Notes: a model not told the origin generated them from the letters alone. Counted from the first letter of the stretch, positions 1 to 9,655 are shown. The stretch: 35,197 nucleotides of DNA from Betaproteobacteria bacterium (GCA_003153475.1 PLYT01000089.1:1-35197), one strand, 5' to 3'. A program made the numbers and translations.

Positions 1-1
1 C

Positions 2-778
<777 letters not shown>

Positions 779-818
779 CCACCGCGGCGATTAAAAACTC
801 CAAAAGACTGACGACACG

Positions 819-1634
819 ATGAATTTCGCGCTGATCCTGTTCCTCCTTACCTTGCTGACCGGAGTGATGACGCTCGCCGACCGCCTGTTCTTCGCGCGCG
901 GGCGCCGGCCGGGTGAGCCCGAGCCATGGTGGATCGAGTACCCGAAAAGCTTCTTCCCGGTCCTGCTGATCGTGTTCCTGCTGCGCTCGTTCGTCGCCGA
1001 GCCGTTCAAGATTCCGAGCTCATCGATGCGTCCGACGCTCGAGGTCGGCGACTTTATCCTGGTCAACAAGTTTGCCTACGGCATAAGGCTGCCCATTATC
1101 GAGAAGAAGATCTTCGAAACCGGCCAGCCGCAGCGCGGTGACGTCATCGTCTTCCGGTATCCGATCAATCCCTCGCAGGACTTCATCAAGCGACTGGTCG
1201 GCCTGCCGGGCGACGAGGTCGTCTATCGCGACAAGATGATCAGCGTCAACGGCGCGCCGTGGCCGCAGAAGGCGGACAGCACCTACAGCTATCTCGAGGG
1301 CCTGACCTACGCGACGACGCAGCGGTTCGAGGAGCGAATCGGAGACCGCTCGCACTCGATCGCGATCAACCCCGCGGCACCGCCGGTCAACGTCAACGGC
1401 GTGCGGTCTTTCCCCGGAAGGGAGAACTGCGTTTACAATGACCGTGGATTCAGCTGCAAGGTCCCCGCGGGCAGCTACCTGATGATGGGGGACAATCGCG
1501 ATAACAGCGATGACAGCCGGTACTGGGGCTTCGTCCCGGACGACCACATCCGGGGCAAGGCGTTCTTCATCTGGTTCAACTGGGACGATATCAGCAGCTT
1601 CGCATTCAAGCGGATCGGCACCAGCATCCGCTGA
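819..1634 (+). CDS. lepB: Signal peptidase I
   Basis: This 271-residue protein cleaves signal peptides from exported preproteins at the outer face of the inner membrane. Two N-terminal membrane segments are visible (about residues 3-20 and 45-60). The catalytic serine is S69 in PSSSMRPTL. The general-base lysine is K124 in DFIKRLVGLPGD. The late conserved box MMGDNRDNSDDSRYWG is intact. The length suits a proteobacterial type I enzyme with the periplasmic insertion. No strong ribosome-binding site precedes the ATG, so translation may depend on the upstream lepA message. The stop overlaps an ATG of the next frame (TGATG), and the two genes are probably co-transcribed. Confidence 0.96.
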   Translation: MNFALILFLLTLLTGVMTLADRLFFARGRRPGEPEPWWIEYPKSFFPVLLIVFLLRSFVAEPFKIPSSSMRPTLEVGDFILVNKFAYGIRLPIIEKKIFETGQPQRGDVIVFRYPINPSQDFIKRLVGLPGDEVVYRDKMISVNGAPWPQKADSTYSYLEGLTYATTQRFEERIGDRSHSIAINPAAPPVNVNGVRSFPGRENCVYNDRGFSCKVPAGSYLMMGDNRDNSDDSRYWGFVPDDHIRGKAFFIWFNWDDISSFAFKRIGTSIR

Positions 1635-1645
1635 TGGGAGGGAAG

Positions 1646-2008
1646 ATGAACAAGCGCACTGCGCAGGGCGGGTTGTCGATGCTCGGATTCCTGTTTGTGG
1701 CCGCGGTCGTCGTCGCGGTCGTGATGATCGGATTCCGCACGCTGCCGTCGTACATCGAGTACTTCACCGTGAAAAAGGTGATGGAAAAGACCCTGCAGGA
1801 TTCACCGGATCCATTTTCGCTGACGAAATTCCGCAGCGATTTCGATCTGAAGGCGAGCGCCGATTACATCGACTCGGTGCGCGGCACCGACATCGACGTC
1901 GTCAAGGAAGGCAACGCGCTGGTGGCGACCGCGACGTGGAGCAACAAGCTGCACATGGTCGGCAACGTGAGTGTGGTGCTCGACTTCGAGGCCACCGTCA
2001 CCAAGTGA
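1646..2008 (+). CDS. DUF4845 small membrane protein
   Basis: A 120-residue protein sits between lepB and rnc, a typical place in beta- and gammaproteobacteria for DUF4845 proteins. One N-terminal hydrophobic segment (about residues 10-29, MLGFLFVAAVVVAVVMIGF) should anchor it in the inner membrane, with the remaining roughly 90 residues outside. I chose the ATG at 1646 because GGGAGGGA lies a few bases upstream; an in-frame ATG at 1634, overlapping the lepB stop, would add four residues. The function is not known; co-location with signal peptidase suggests an envelope role, but this is inference only. The family call is from memory of the pattern and context. Confidence 0.8.
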   Translation: MNKRTAQGGLSMLGFLFVAAVVVAVVMIGFRTLPSYIEYFTVKKVMEKTLQDSPDPFSLTKFRSDFDLKASADYIDSVRGTDIDVVKEGNALVATATWSNKLHMVGNVSVVLDFEATVTK

Positions 2009-2021
2009 TGTCCCGGGGTTG

Positions 2022-2693
2022 ATGCCGCCCTTCGCCCCGACCGAATTGCTCGGCCATGCATTTCGCCGCCCGGAGCTGCTGCGCCAGGCACTGACGCACC
2101 GCAGCTTCGGCGCCGACCACAACGAACGGCTGGAATTCATCGGCGACTCGATCCTCAACTGCGCCGTGGCGCTGGCGCTGTACCGGCGTTTTCCGCAGCT
2201 TCCGGAAGGCGAGCTCTCGCGAATCCGCGCCAACCTTGTCAACAAGGACACGCTTTGCCGGCTTGCGCTCACGCTCGATCTGGGCAGCGCCATCCGGCTC
2301 GGCGAGGGCGAGTTGAGGAGCGGCGGCGCGTCGCGCCCATCGATACTGGCCGACGCCCTGGAAGCGGTGTTCGGCGCGATCTTTCTCGACGACGGCTTCG
2401 ACGCCGCCGATGGCGCGATCGGCCGCATTTATGCCGGCGAGATTGCGTGCATCGATCCTTCGGGGCTCGCCAAGGATCCCAAGACCCGCTTGCAGGAATG
2501 GTTGCAGGGCAGAAAGCTGGCCGTTCCCGACTATGAAGTCGTCGCCGCCCGGGGCGAAGCGCATCTGCAGATCTTCGACGTCGTCTGCAGGATCCCGGCG
2601 CTCGACATCGCGGCGACGGGTTCCGGACCGAGCCGGCGCGCCGCCGAGCAGGCTGCAGCCGCCGCGGCGTACGAGCAGGCGACCGGTGCCTGA
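2022..2693 (+). CDS. rnc: Ribonuclease III
   Basis: This 223-residue double-strand-specific endoribonuclease processes rRNA precursors and structured mRNAs. The signature NERLEFIGDSIL is present. The expected metal-binding acidic residues are E35, E38, D42, D111 and E114, matching the spacing of the E. coli enzyme. A double-stranded RNA-binding domain follows from about residue 150 (DPKTRLQEWLQGR) to the alanine-rich end. The ATG at 2022 gives the normal N-terminus; the same frame is open further upstream but without an ATG near a ribosome-binding site. The gene starts 13 bp after the DUF4845 stop and overlaps era by 8 bp, which suggests translational coupling. Confidence 0.95.
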   Translation: MPPFAPTELLGHAFRRPELLRQALTHRSFGADHNERLEFIGDSILNCAVALALYRRFPQLPEGELSRIRANLVNKDTLCRLALTLDLGSAIRLGEGELRSGGASRPSILADALEAVFGAIFLDDGFDAADGAIGRIYAGEIACIDPSGLAKDPKTRLQEWLQGRKLAVPDYEVVAARGEAHLQIFDVVCRIPALDIAATGSGPSRRAAEQAAAAAAYEQATGA

Positions 2694-3579
2694 TCCGGCC
2701 GCCGCGTTTCGCTGCGGCTATGTCGCCATCGTCGGCCGGCCCAACGTCGGCAAATCGACGCTGGTCAATGCGCTGGTCGGCGCGCGCGTATCGATCACGT
2801 CCGGCAAGCCGCAGACGACGCGGCATCGCATCCTCGGGATCATGACCTCGCCTTCGGCGCAATTTCTCTTTGTCGACACGCCCGGGTTTCAGACCGCACA
2901 TCGCTCGCGCCTGAACGAGCGGATGAACCGGACGGTGCGCGACAGCATCGGCGGCGTCGATGTGATCGTCGTCGTGCTGGAGGCGGTGAAACTGGTCGAC
3001 GCCGACCGCGCGGTCCTCTCGCTCCTGCCTCCCCGCGTTCCGGCGATCGCCGCGATCAACAAGGTCGACCGGCTTGCCGACAAGACGCGCCTGCTGCCGT
3101 ACCTGTCGATGCTGGAAAAGGCGCATCCTTTTGCGGCGATGGTGCCGATCAGCGCGGAAAAGGGCATACAGCTCGATCTGCTGACGGCGGAAATCGCGCG
3201 CCATCTGCCAGTCGGCGAGCCGCTGTTCTCTCCCGACGATCTGACCGACCGCGACGAGCGCTTTATCGCGGCCGAATACGTGCGCGAGAAGATCTTCCGC
3301 CTGCTCGGCGAGGAAATTCCGTATACGACGACGGTCGCCGTCGACAGCTTCGCGCACGACGGCAAGCTGCGCCGGATCCACGCGACCGTCTACGCCGACA
3401 AGGCGAGCCATCGCGCGATCCTGCTCGGCGAAGGCGGCGCGACGATGAAGTCAATCGCCAGCGCCGCTCGGCGGGACATGGAGCGCCTGTTCGGCGGCAA
3501 GGTATTCCTCGAGGTCTGGGTCAAGGTGAAATCCGGCTGGGCCGATGACGAGGCGCAGCTCACGCGTCTGGGCTACTGA
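2686..3579 (+). CDS. era: GTPase Era
   Basis: This 297-residue GTPase binds 16S rRNA and acts in small-subunit maturation. GTPase motifs appear in order: G1 GRPNVGKST (residues 17-25), G3 DTPGFQ, G4 NKVD and a G5 serine-alanine motif before EKG. The C-terminal KH domain contains the loop LGEGGATMKSI. I chose the GTG at 2686 because it gives an N-terminus of normal Era length (E. coli has 301 residues) and overlaps the end of rnc by 8 bp, as is common for rnc-era pairs. No ATG suits this N-terminus. The family and function are secure; the start is likely but not proven. Confidence 0.95.
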   Translation: MPDPAAAFRCGYVAIVGRPNVGKSTLVNALVGARVSITSGKPQTTRHRILGIMTSPSAQFLFVDTPGFQTAHRSRLNERMNRTVRDSIGGVDVIVVVLEAVKLVDADRAVLSLLPPRVPAIAAINKVDRLADKTRLLPYLSMLEKAHPFAAMVPISAEKGIQLDLLTAEIARHLPVGEPLFSPDDLTDRDERFIAAEYVREKIFRLLGEEIPYTTTVAVDSFAHDGKLRRIHATVYADKASHRAILLGEGGATMKSIASAARRDMERLFGGKVFLEVWVKVKSGWADDEAQLTRLGY

Positions 3580-3615
3580 AGGCAACGTGCGCGAATCGGC
3601 TCCCGGAGTCGCCCG

Positions 3616-4380
3616 ATGAAACAGCCGCGTGACCGCCGCGACGAGCAGGCGGCGTTCGTCCTGCACGCTTATGCTTACCGCGAGACCAGTCTCATCGTCG
3701 AAGCTTTGACGGCCGAGCACGGCCGCGTCGCGCTGGTCGCGCGCGGTGCGAGACGGCCGCGCTCCGAGCTGCGCGGAATCCTGCAGGCATTTCAGCCGCT
3801 GACCCTGTCGTGGGCCGGCGGCGGCGAGTTGCGGACGCTGCTCAAGGCCGAGTGGCGCGGCGGGTTGCCGCTGGTCGCGGGGTCGGCGCTGCTGTGCGGC
3901 TTCTACTTGAATGAGCTCTTGCTGAAACTCCTTCCGCGCGAGGATCCGCACCCGCAGCTTTTTCGCGACTACGAGGCCGCGCTGACCCGGCTGGCTGCCG
4001 CCGCGCCGCAGGCGCCGGTATTGCGCGAGTTCGAGGTGCGGCTCCTGTCCGAGCTCGGCTACGCGCTGCCGCTGACGCACGAAGCCGATACCGGACGGCC
4101 GGTCGATCCGTCCGCACGGTACTATTACGCGTTCGACCTGGGGCCGCGCAGCACCGCGGCGGAACCCGGGCACCGCTATCCGCTGGTACGCGGCGCGACG
4201 CTGCTGGCGCTAGCGCAGCACGACTACAGCACGGCGGACGCGGCCGCCGAAGCGAAGCGCTTGATGCGCGAGGTGCTCGACCACTACCTCGAGCAGCGGG
4301 CGATCTTCAGCCGGCGGGTCGTGCGCGATCTGCAGGCTCTCGACGACGACAACGGCGGAAGCGAAGAACGGCGATCATGA
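3616..4380 (+). CDS. recO: DNA repair protein RecO
   Basis: This 254-residue protein belongs to the RecFOR recombination-mediator pathway, loading RecA onto SSB-coated single-stranded DNA. The N-terminal OB fold is recognisable in [20 protein letters not shown] and [18 protein letters not shown], followed by the helical region with [21 protein letters not shown]. No zinc-binding cysteine cluster is apparent, as in many proteobacterial RecO proteins. GGAG lies about seven bases before the ATG. The stop overlaps the pdxJ start by four bases (ATGA). The position era-recO-pdxJ matches the usual proteobacterial order. Confidence 0.93.
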   Translation: MKQPRDRRDEQAAFVLHAYAYRETSLIVEALTAEHGRVALVARGARRPRSELRGILQAFQPLTLSWAGGGELRTLLKAEWRGGLPLVAGSALLCGFYLNELLLKLLPREDPHPQLFRDYEAALTRLAAAAPQAPVLREFEVRLLSELGYALPLTHEADTGRPVDPSARYYYAFDLGPRSTAAEPGHRYPLVRGATLLALAQHDYSTADAAAEAKRLMREVLDHYLEQRAIFSRRVVRDLQALDDDNGGSEERRS

Positions 4381-5126
4381 TCGAGCTCGGCGTCAACATC
4401 GACCACGTCGCGACCTTGCGGCAGGCGCGTCGGACCTACGAGCCGGACCCGGTCTGGGCGGCGGCCGAAGCGCACCTGGGCGGCGCCGACGGCATCACCG
4501 TGCACCTGCGCGAAGACCGCAGGCACATCCAGGACGAGGACGTGCGCCGCCTTCGCGCGCTGGTGCAGATCAAGCTCAATCTGGAAATGGCCGCGACCGA
4601 TGAAATGATCGCACTCGCCTGCGCACTGAAGCCCGAGATGGCGATGCTGGTGCCCGAGGGGCGTGAAGAGGTGACGACCGAGGGCGGTCTCGATGTCGCT
4701 GGCCAGGAGGCGCGGCTCAAGACGGCGGTCGCCCGGCTGGCCGACGCAGGCATCATCAGCAGCGTATTCATCGATGCCGAGACCCGCCAGGTCGAGGCCG
4801 CGGCGCGGATCGGCGCGCGGGTCTGCGAGATCCACACGGGCCCGTATGCGCATGCGTTCCACGCCAAGGGGCGCGACCCGCAGAGCGCGGCGGTGGTCGC
4901 GGAGCTGGCGAAAGTGCGCGAGGCCGGTGCCGCCATCCGCGCGCTCGGCATGCGCTTCAATGCCGGGCACGCCCTCAACTATTTCAACGTGCAGTCGATC
5001 GCGGCATTGCCCGGCGTGCGCGAGCTACACATCGGGCATGCGATCGTCAGCCGCGCGGTGTTCGTCGGCTTGCGCGAGGCGGTACGGCAAATGAAGGCGT
5101 TGATCCGCGAGGCCGCCGCCGGATAG
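4377..5126 (+). CDS. pdxJ: Pyridoxine 5'-phosphate synthase
   Basis: This 249-residue enzyme condenses 1-deoxy-D-xylulose 5-phosphate with 3-amino-2-oxopropyl phosphate to form pyridoxine 5'-phosphate, the last step of the DXP-dependent vitamin B6 route. The N-terminus [18 protein letters not shown], the block [16 protein letters not shown] and the phosphate-binding end [16 protein letters not shown] are typical. Length is normal. The start overlaps recO by four bases. In many betaproteobacteria acpS comes next; here a convergent IclR gene ends only 19 bp downstream, so the housekeeping operon stops at this point. Confidence 0.95.
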   Translation: MIELGVNIDHVATLRQARRTYEPDPVWAAAEAHLGGADGITVHLREDRRHIQDEDVRRLRALVQIKLNLEMAATDEMIALACALKPEMAMLVPEGREEVTTEGGLDVAGQEARLKTAVARLADAGIISSVFIDAETRQVEAAARIGARVCEIHTGPYAHAFHAKGRDPQSAAVVAELAKVREAGAAIRALGMRFNAGHALNYFNVQSIAALPGVRELHIGHAIVSRAVFVGLREAVRQMKALIREAAAG

Positions 5127-5145
5127 CCGGCCTCGAACTTGCCGC

Positions 5146-5976
5146 TCAGTACGGATGCGGCCACTTGCCGCCGAGCGTATGGGTCAGCTCTTCGGCGGTG
5201 TGCGCGACCAGCGGACCCAGTTGCCGGATGCGCTCGTCGGACAGGCGCGACGACGGGCCCGCCAGCGATATCGCGCCGAGCGGCTCGGCGTGCTCGTCGT
5301 AGACGGTCGCCGCGACGCAGCGGGTCGAGCGCGCATGCTCCTCGTCGTCGAACGAAAAGCCTCGCTGCCGGATGACCCGCAACGCCGCCCACATCGTCTC
5401 GGGCGCCACGATCGTGTTTTCGGTGATGCGCGGCAGGCCCCGTACCTTGAGTATCGCGTCGATCTGCTCGTCCGGCAGTGAGGCGAAAATCGTCTTGCCG
5501 ACGCCCGACGCGTGCAGCGGCACGCGGCTTCCCAGCTTGACCAGCGTGCGCATCGTCTCGTGGCACTGCACCTGGGCGATGAACACCGCCTCGGTGCCGT
5601 CGAGGATCGCCAGGTTCGCGGTTTCACCCGACTGCTCCATCAGCCGGCGCATGTAGGCGTGGCTGCGTCCGATGAAATCGCGGTTGGCCAGGAAAGTGCT
5701 GCCAACGGTGAAGGCCTGCAGCCCCACGTGCCACAGGCCGAGATCGTCGGCCTGGTAGACGTAGCCCATTTTTTCCAGCGTAGCCAGCAGCCGGTGGGCG
5801 GTCGACACCGGCAATTGGACGCGGTGGCCGACCTCGGTCAGCGATAAACCGCTGTCGACCTGGGCCAGCGCCTCGAGGATCGACAAGCCGCGGGTCAGGC
5901 TTTGCACCTGGCCGGTCGGCGCGCCTGGTTTGTGCGGTGTGCGGCCGCGGCGCGGCGGCGTCGAGCGAAGGGCCAT
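5146..5976 (-). CDS. IclR-family transcriptional regulator
   Basis: A 276-residue regulator with an N-terminal winged helix-turn-helix (about residues 28-85, LSLTEVGHRVQLPVSTAHRLLATLEKMGYV) and a C-terminal ligand-binding IclR domain (conserved TRCVAATVYDEHAEPLGAISLAGP). A basic 25-residue tail precedes the helix-turn-helix. The gene lies 71 bp downstream of the GcvT-domain flavoprotein on the same strand and could be co-transcribed with it, which would make that dehydrogenase and the EamA transporter its likely targets. IclR proteins commonly govern carbon-source catabolism. The ligand cannot be predicted. Confidence 0.9.
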   Translation of the reverse strand: MALRSTPPRRGRTPHKPGAPTGQVQSLTRGLSILEALAQVDSGLSLTEVGHRVQLPVSTAHRLLATLEKMGYVYQADDLGLWHVGLQAFTVGSTFLANRDFIGRSHAYMRRLMEQSGETANLAILDGTEAVFIAQVQCHETMRTLVKLGSRVPLHASGVGKTIFASLPDEQIDAILKVRGLPRITENTIVAPETMWAALRVIRQRGFSFDDEEHARSTRCVAATVYDEHAEPLGAISLAGPSSRLSDERIRQLGPLVAHTAEELTHTLGGKWPHPY

Positions 5977-6047
5977 CGAGATTCAGCAGTCGTCGCGGTT
6001 GAGAACGGAACAATAGCGCATTGCCGCGCCCGCGGGCGGACATCGCT

Positions 6048-8474
6048 TCAAGAGGGCTTCAAATGCGGCGTGACGGCGAATCGCTCCCCTGCGATGTCGA
6101 CCTGGTAATGCGCCGCCAGCAGCACGGCGTCGCTCAACAGCCGGTCGCTGCGCGCGTAGCCCATTGCCACCGCGCGGCCGTGGCGACGGCTGTAGCCGGC
6201 CGAAGTCAGTTCGCCGACGCTCTGACCGTCGATGATTATTGGTTCACCACCCCAGGGAAAGGCCGCCGGGTCGTCGAAAGTGAACAGCAGCAGCCGCTTT
6301 TTGAGTCCTTCGGCCTGCTGCCGCAGCAGGGCTTCGCGGCCGATGAACGCCGATGGCTTGTCCAGCCTGACCGCAGACGAAAGCCCGGCTTCGAGCGGGG
6401 TCTCGTCGGGTCCGAGCTCGGCGCCCCAGGCGCGCCGCCCGGCCTCGATGCGCAGTGCGTCGATCGTGTAATAGCCGGCGTCGCGCAACGCCAGACCGCG
6501 TCCGGCCTCGTGCAAGGCATCGTAGAGGGTCACGCACTGATCGGTCGTCACGTAGAGCTCGTAGCCGGGTCCGCCGATGTAGCTGATGCGCGCGGCGCGA
6601 ACCCGCGCGTAGCCGACATCGATCTCGCGCGTCTCGGAGAACGGCAGGCCTTGCCGCGAGACATCGTCCGGCGAAAGCCGGCCCAGCAAGTCGGCCGCCT
6701 TCGGGCCCATCACCGACAGCACCGAGTAGGCCGACGTCACGTCGACCAGCGCCGCGGAATCGTCTTCGCCGATGTGCTTGACTATCCAGTCGGCGTCGCG
6801 CGTCGCCTGCGCCGAACCGGTAAGGATGAAAAACGTGTCGTCGGCGATGCGGGTCAGCGTCAGATCGCTCTCGAACCCGCCGCGCTCGTTGAGCATCGCC
6901 GTGTAGACCATCCGGCCCCGCGGCACGTCGACCTCGTTGGCGCAAAGGCGCTGCAGCACCCGCACGGCATCGCGACCCTTGACGATAAATTTGGCGAACG
7001 AGGTCTGATCGAATACGACCACGTCCTCGCGCGCCGCGCGCTGTTCGTCCAGCACCAGCGGCAGCCATTCGGGCGTATCCAGCGTGTACGGCATGACCGG
7101 CGCGCCGGGCGGCAGGAAGTAATTCGCTCGCTCCCAATTGAGCTTGCTGCCGAAAACCGCGCCCTTGGCGTCGAGCCGGTCGTACAGCGGCGAACGGCGC
7201 AGCGGGCGAACGGTCGAGAGCTCTTCGCGCGGCCAGCGCATCGCATAGTGCAACCCCAGCGTCTCGGCCGTGCGATCGAACAGGTGGCGCCGGTTGGCAT
7301 GGAACGGCGCGAAGCGGCGGACGTCGACGTCCCAGAGATCGACCGGCGCATCGCCGCCGACGATCCATTCGGCCATCAACCGGCCGGCACCGCCGGCGTT
7401 GGCGATCCCCGCCGAATTGAAGCCCGCGCAGACGAAATAACGCCTGAGCTCGGGCGCCTCGCCCAGGATGAAATTGCCGTCCAGCGTGAAGCTCTCGGGG
7501 CCGTTCAGCAGCATTTTCACCTGCGCGGTTTCGAGGCACGGCGTGCGGTGTATGGCGTTTTGCATCAGGATTTCGAACTGATCCCAGTCCTCGGCCAACA
7601 GCTGAAATTCGAAGCGGTCCGGAATCGCCGGTACGTCCCACGGCTTGGCGACCGGCTCGAAGCCGCCCATCACCAGGCCGCCGACTTCTTCCTTGTAATA
7701 GATGTAGCCGTCGGGATCGCGCACCACCGGCAGGTCGGCGTGCACGCCTTCGATCGGCCGGGTGACGATGTAGAAATGCTCGGCCGAGAATAGCGGCACG
7801 TTGACGCCGGCGAGCTTGCCGAACTCGCGCGCCCATTGGCCGGCGCAATTGACCAGGCTCTCGCAACGGATCTCACCCTCGCCGTCCTCGCGGCGAAAGC
7901 GCACACCGGCGACAGCGCCGCGCTCGACGATGACGCCGGTCACCGCCGCGCCTTCGACGATGCGCGCGCCGCGCATGCGGGCGCCCTTCGCCAACGATTG
8001 CGTCAGGTCGGTGGGATTGGCTTTGCCGTCGCCGGGAATCCACACCGCGCCGCTCAAGTCGTCGGTGCGAAGCAGCGGATAGATCTCACCGGCTTCGGCG
8101 GGGGTCACGAACTCGAACTCGATGCCGAAGCCCCTGGCGCGCGCCATCTGGCGCTTCAGCAGCTTCAGCCGCTCCGGCGTCTTCGCGACGTTGAGGCTGC
8201 CGCATTGCTTCCAGCCGGTGGCAAGTCCGGTTTCCTGCTCGAGCGTCGCGTAGAGCTCGATGCCGTAGCGGCTCATCCGCGTCGCGTTGCGCGTCGCGCG
8301 GAGCTGTCCGACCAGACCTGCGGCATGCCAGGTCGTGCCGCAGGTCAGCCTGCCCTGCTCGAGCAATACAACGTCGCTGCAGCCGAGCTTGGTGAGGTGA
8401 TAGGCGACCGACGCGCCGGCGATGCCGCCGCCGACGATCACGACCTGCGCCTGCAGAGGAATGCCTGCGTTCAT
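6048..8474 (-). CDS. FAD-dependent dehydrogenase with GcvT domains (dimethylglycine/sarcosine dehydrogenase-like)
   Basis: This 808-residue protein has the architecture of dimethylglycine and sarcosine dehydrogenases: an N-terminal DAO-type FAD fold (VVIVGGGIAGASVAYHL, residues 11-27), a linker domain, then aminomethyltransferase (GcvT) and C-terminal barrel domains from about residue 430. H50 in CGTTWHAAGL matches the histidine that carries covalent FAD in dimethylglycine dehydrogenase. Such enzymes oxidatively demethylate N-methylated glycines and pass the one-carbon unit to tetrahydrofolate. The exact substrate is not fixed by the sequence. It lies between an EamA transporter and an IclR regulator on the same strand, next to the phosphonate island. 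No betaine or choline genes are seen nearby. Confidence 0.88.
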   Translation of the reverse strand: MNAGIPLQAQVVIVGGGIAGASVAYHLTKLGCSDVVLLEQGRLTCGTTWHAAGLVGQLRATRNATRMSRYGIELYATLEQETGLATGWKQCGSLNVAKTPERLKLLKRQMARARGFGIEFEFVTPAEAGEIYPLLRTDDLSGAVWIPGDGKANPTDLTQSLAKGARMRGARIVEGAAVTGVIVERGAVAGVRFRREDGEGEIRCESLVNCAGQWAREFGKLAGVNVPLFSAEHFYIVTRPIEGVHADLPVVRDPDGYIYYKEEVGGLVMGGFEPVAKPWDVPAIPDRFEFQLLAEDWDQFEILMQNAIHRTPCLETAQVKMLLNGPESFTLDGNFILGEAPELRRYFVCAGFNSAGIANAGGAGRLMAEWIVGGDAPVDLWDVDVRRFAPFHANRRHLFDRTAETLGLHYAMRWPREELSTVRPLRRSPLYDRLDAKGAVFGSKLNWERANYFLPPGAPVMPYTLDTPEWLPLVLDEQRAAREDVVVFDQTSFAKFIVKGRDAVRVLQRLCANEVDVPRGRMVYTAMLNERGGFESDLTLTRIADDTFFILTGSAQATRDADWIVKHIGEDDSAALVDVTSAYSVLSVMGPKAADLLGRLSPDDVSRQGLPFSETREIDVGYARVRAARISYIGGPGYELYVTTDQCVTLYDALHEAGRGLALRDAGYYTIDALRIEAGRRAWGAELGPDETPLEAGLSSAVRLDKPSAFIGREALLRQQAEGLKKRLLLFTFDDPAAFPWGGEPIIIDGQSVGELTSAGYSRRHGRAVAMGYARSDRLLSDAVLLAAHYQVDIAGERFAVTPHLKPS

Positions 8475-8526
8475 GGGCGCGCGACGCTCGTGGCCTTGCG
8501 CGCGCGCCGGGCGAGGGCGGCCGCGA

Positions 8527-9384
8527 TCAAAGCTTCAAGGCCGCGATGCCGGCCACGACGCTGGCAGCACCGGCGACGCGGCGCCAGCCGAAGCCCTCCT
8601 TGAGCCACAGCGAGCCGATCAGTGCGGCGAACAGCACCGAGGTCTCGCGCAGCGCTGCCACCGCCGCGATCGGGGCGCGCGTCATCGCCCAGAGCACAAT
8701 ACCGTAGGCGGCGAGGCTGCACGCGCCGCCGCCCAGGCCCACGCGCCAGCCGCGGCGCAAATACGCGCGCCCCGGGGCGCCGCGCCGTGCCAGCACCCAG
8801 GCGACGAACGGGATACCTTCGAGAAAAATCAGCCAGCAGACATACGACAGCGCATTGCCGGAAGCCCGTGCGCCGGCGCCGTCGACCAGGGTGTAGGCCG
8901 CGATGATCGCGGCGTTGGCGAACGCCCAGTATGCCGCGGCGGGAGGATGTCGCCGCCGGCCGCCTCCGGCCTGCACGAACGCGATGCTGACGATGCCCAG
9001 CGAGATCAGTAGGATGCCGGCGGTCATCTGAGCGCTCGGCAGCTCGCGCAGGAAAATACTGCCCAGCACGGTGACGATCAGCGGCGCGGTGCCGCGCATC
9101 AGCGGGTAGGCGAACGAGAGGTCGCCGGTGCGGTAGGCCTGGACCAGCGTCAGGTAGTAGCCGAAATGAATCGTCGCCGACGCCGCGATGAACGGCCAGG
9201 AGGCGGTGTCCGGCAGCGGCACGAACGCCAGCAGCGCGAAGCCGCAGATCGAGGATCCGGCCACGACTGCGGCGGTGTCGAGCAGCACGTCGCCACCGCC
9301 GGATGACTTGAGCAGCGCGTTCCAGCCGGCGTGCAGGAAGCCGGCGGCGAGCACCGCCAACGTGACGCCCAGCGTGAGCTCCAT
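8527..9384 (-). CDS. EamA/DMT-family transporter
   Basis: A 285-residue, very hydrophobic protein with about ten membrane segments and the two-repeat layout of EamA drug/metabolite transporters (first repeat from MELTLGVTLAVLAAGFLHAGWNALLK, second from about residue 150). A subfamily of EamA proteins is known to travel with phosphonate catabolic operons, and this gene lies beside one, so transport of a phosphonate-related or amino-acid-like compound is possible but unproven. The ATG directly abuts the end of the palindromic element at 9385-9656. The bases just upstream therefore belong to that element and contain no clear ribosome-binding site. The original start might lie elsewhere. Confidence 0.85.
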   Translation of the reverse strand: MELTLGVTLAVLAAGFLHAGWNALLKSSGGGDVLLDTAAVVAGSSICGFALLAFVPLPDTASWPFIAASATIHFGYYLTLVQAYRTGDLSFAYPLMRGTAPLIVTVLGSIFLRELPSAQMTAGILLISLGIVSIAFVQAGGGRRRHPPAAAYWAFANAAIIAAYTLVDGAGARASGNALSYVCWLIFLEGIPFVAWVLARRGAPGRAYLRRGWRVGLGGGACSLAAYGIVLWAMTRAPIAAVAALRETSVLFAALIGSLWLKEGFGWRRVAGAASVVAGIAALKL

Positions 9385-9385
9385 T

Positions 9386-9416
9386 AGGGCCTGTTCACGC
9401 TAAATGCATGCCCGCG
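9386..9416. repeat. Left terminal inverted repeat of the MITE-like element
   Basis: It starts AGGGCCTGTTCACG and ends ATGCATGCCCGCG. It pairs with 9625-9655 at 30 of 31 positions; the only mismatch is the fourth base. The palindrome ATGCAT lies within it. Confidence 0.85.
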
Positions 9417-9440
9417 CTTGGCTTCGGCGGGGCCCAGGGC
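9416..9440. repeat. Internal inverted repeat A, left arm (partner 9494-9518)
   Basis: Twenty-five bases containing GGCTTCGGCGGGGCCC are exactly complementary, in reverse, to 9494-9518. The 53-bp loop holds a smaller inverted repeat (GCGTGC at 9459-9464 with GCACGC at 9471-9476). Either strand could fold into a long GC-rich hairpin. Confidence 0.85.
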
Positions 9441-9493
9441 AAGGCACCCGGCGAGGCCGCGTGCTTGATCGCACGCAACGAGCCGGCAACGCA

Positions 9494-9518
9494 GCCCTGG
9501 GCCCCGCCGAAGCCAAGC
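9494..9518. repeat. Internal inverted repeat A, right arm
   Basis: Exact reverse complement of 9416-9440. It forms the closing arm of the first internal hairpin of the element. Confidence 0.85.
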
Positions 9519-9530
9519 CCGAAGGGTGAT

Positions 9531-9621
9531 CCCGGCAAAAGCCCGCCCTCAGCGTTGCTCATGCTCGCCGTAGCTCGAGCTACGGCTGCGCTTCGCGCCT
9601 TGATGGCGGGCTTTTGCCGGG
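9531..9621. repeat. Internal inverted repeat B (17-bp arms) around a 20-bp perfect palindrome
   Basis: The arms 9531-9547 (CCCGGCAAAAGCCCGCC) and 9605-9621 are perfectly complementary. Near the middle, 9567-9586 is a self-complementary 20-mer centred on CTCGAG (GCCGTAGCTC then its complement). This module could fold as a second hairpin with an inner stem. Confidence 0.82.
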
Positions 9622-9624
9622 TCA

Positions 9625-9655
9625 CGCGGGCATGCATTTAGCGTGAACAGGTCCT
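9625..9655. repeat. Right terminal inverted repeat of the MITE-like element
   Basis: Reverse complement of the left end except for one base. Its last bases, read on the minus strand with the adjoining TA, provide the TAG stop codon (9654-9656) of the Na/Pi transporter gene. Confidence 0.85.

Noticed and set aside
5109-5125. Small hairpin (GCCGG-ATAG-CCGGC) at the end of pdxJ as a terminator
   Set aside because: Five-base stem and no T tract; part of it lies in the coding region.
6021-7793. Long plus-strand open frame (590 codons) opposite the GcvT-type dehydrogenase
   Set aside because: Antisense shadow of a complete 808-residue enzyme; no recognisable motif.
9395-9641. Two overlapping small open frames (about 77-80 codons) on opposite strands inside the palindromic element
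   Set aside because: They exist because the inverted repeats read similarly on both strands. They lack ribosome-binding sites, and much of each is simply the repeat arms translated.
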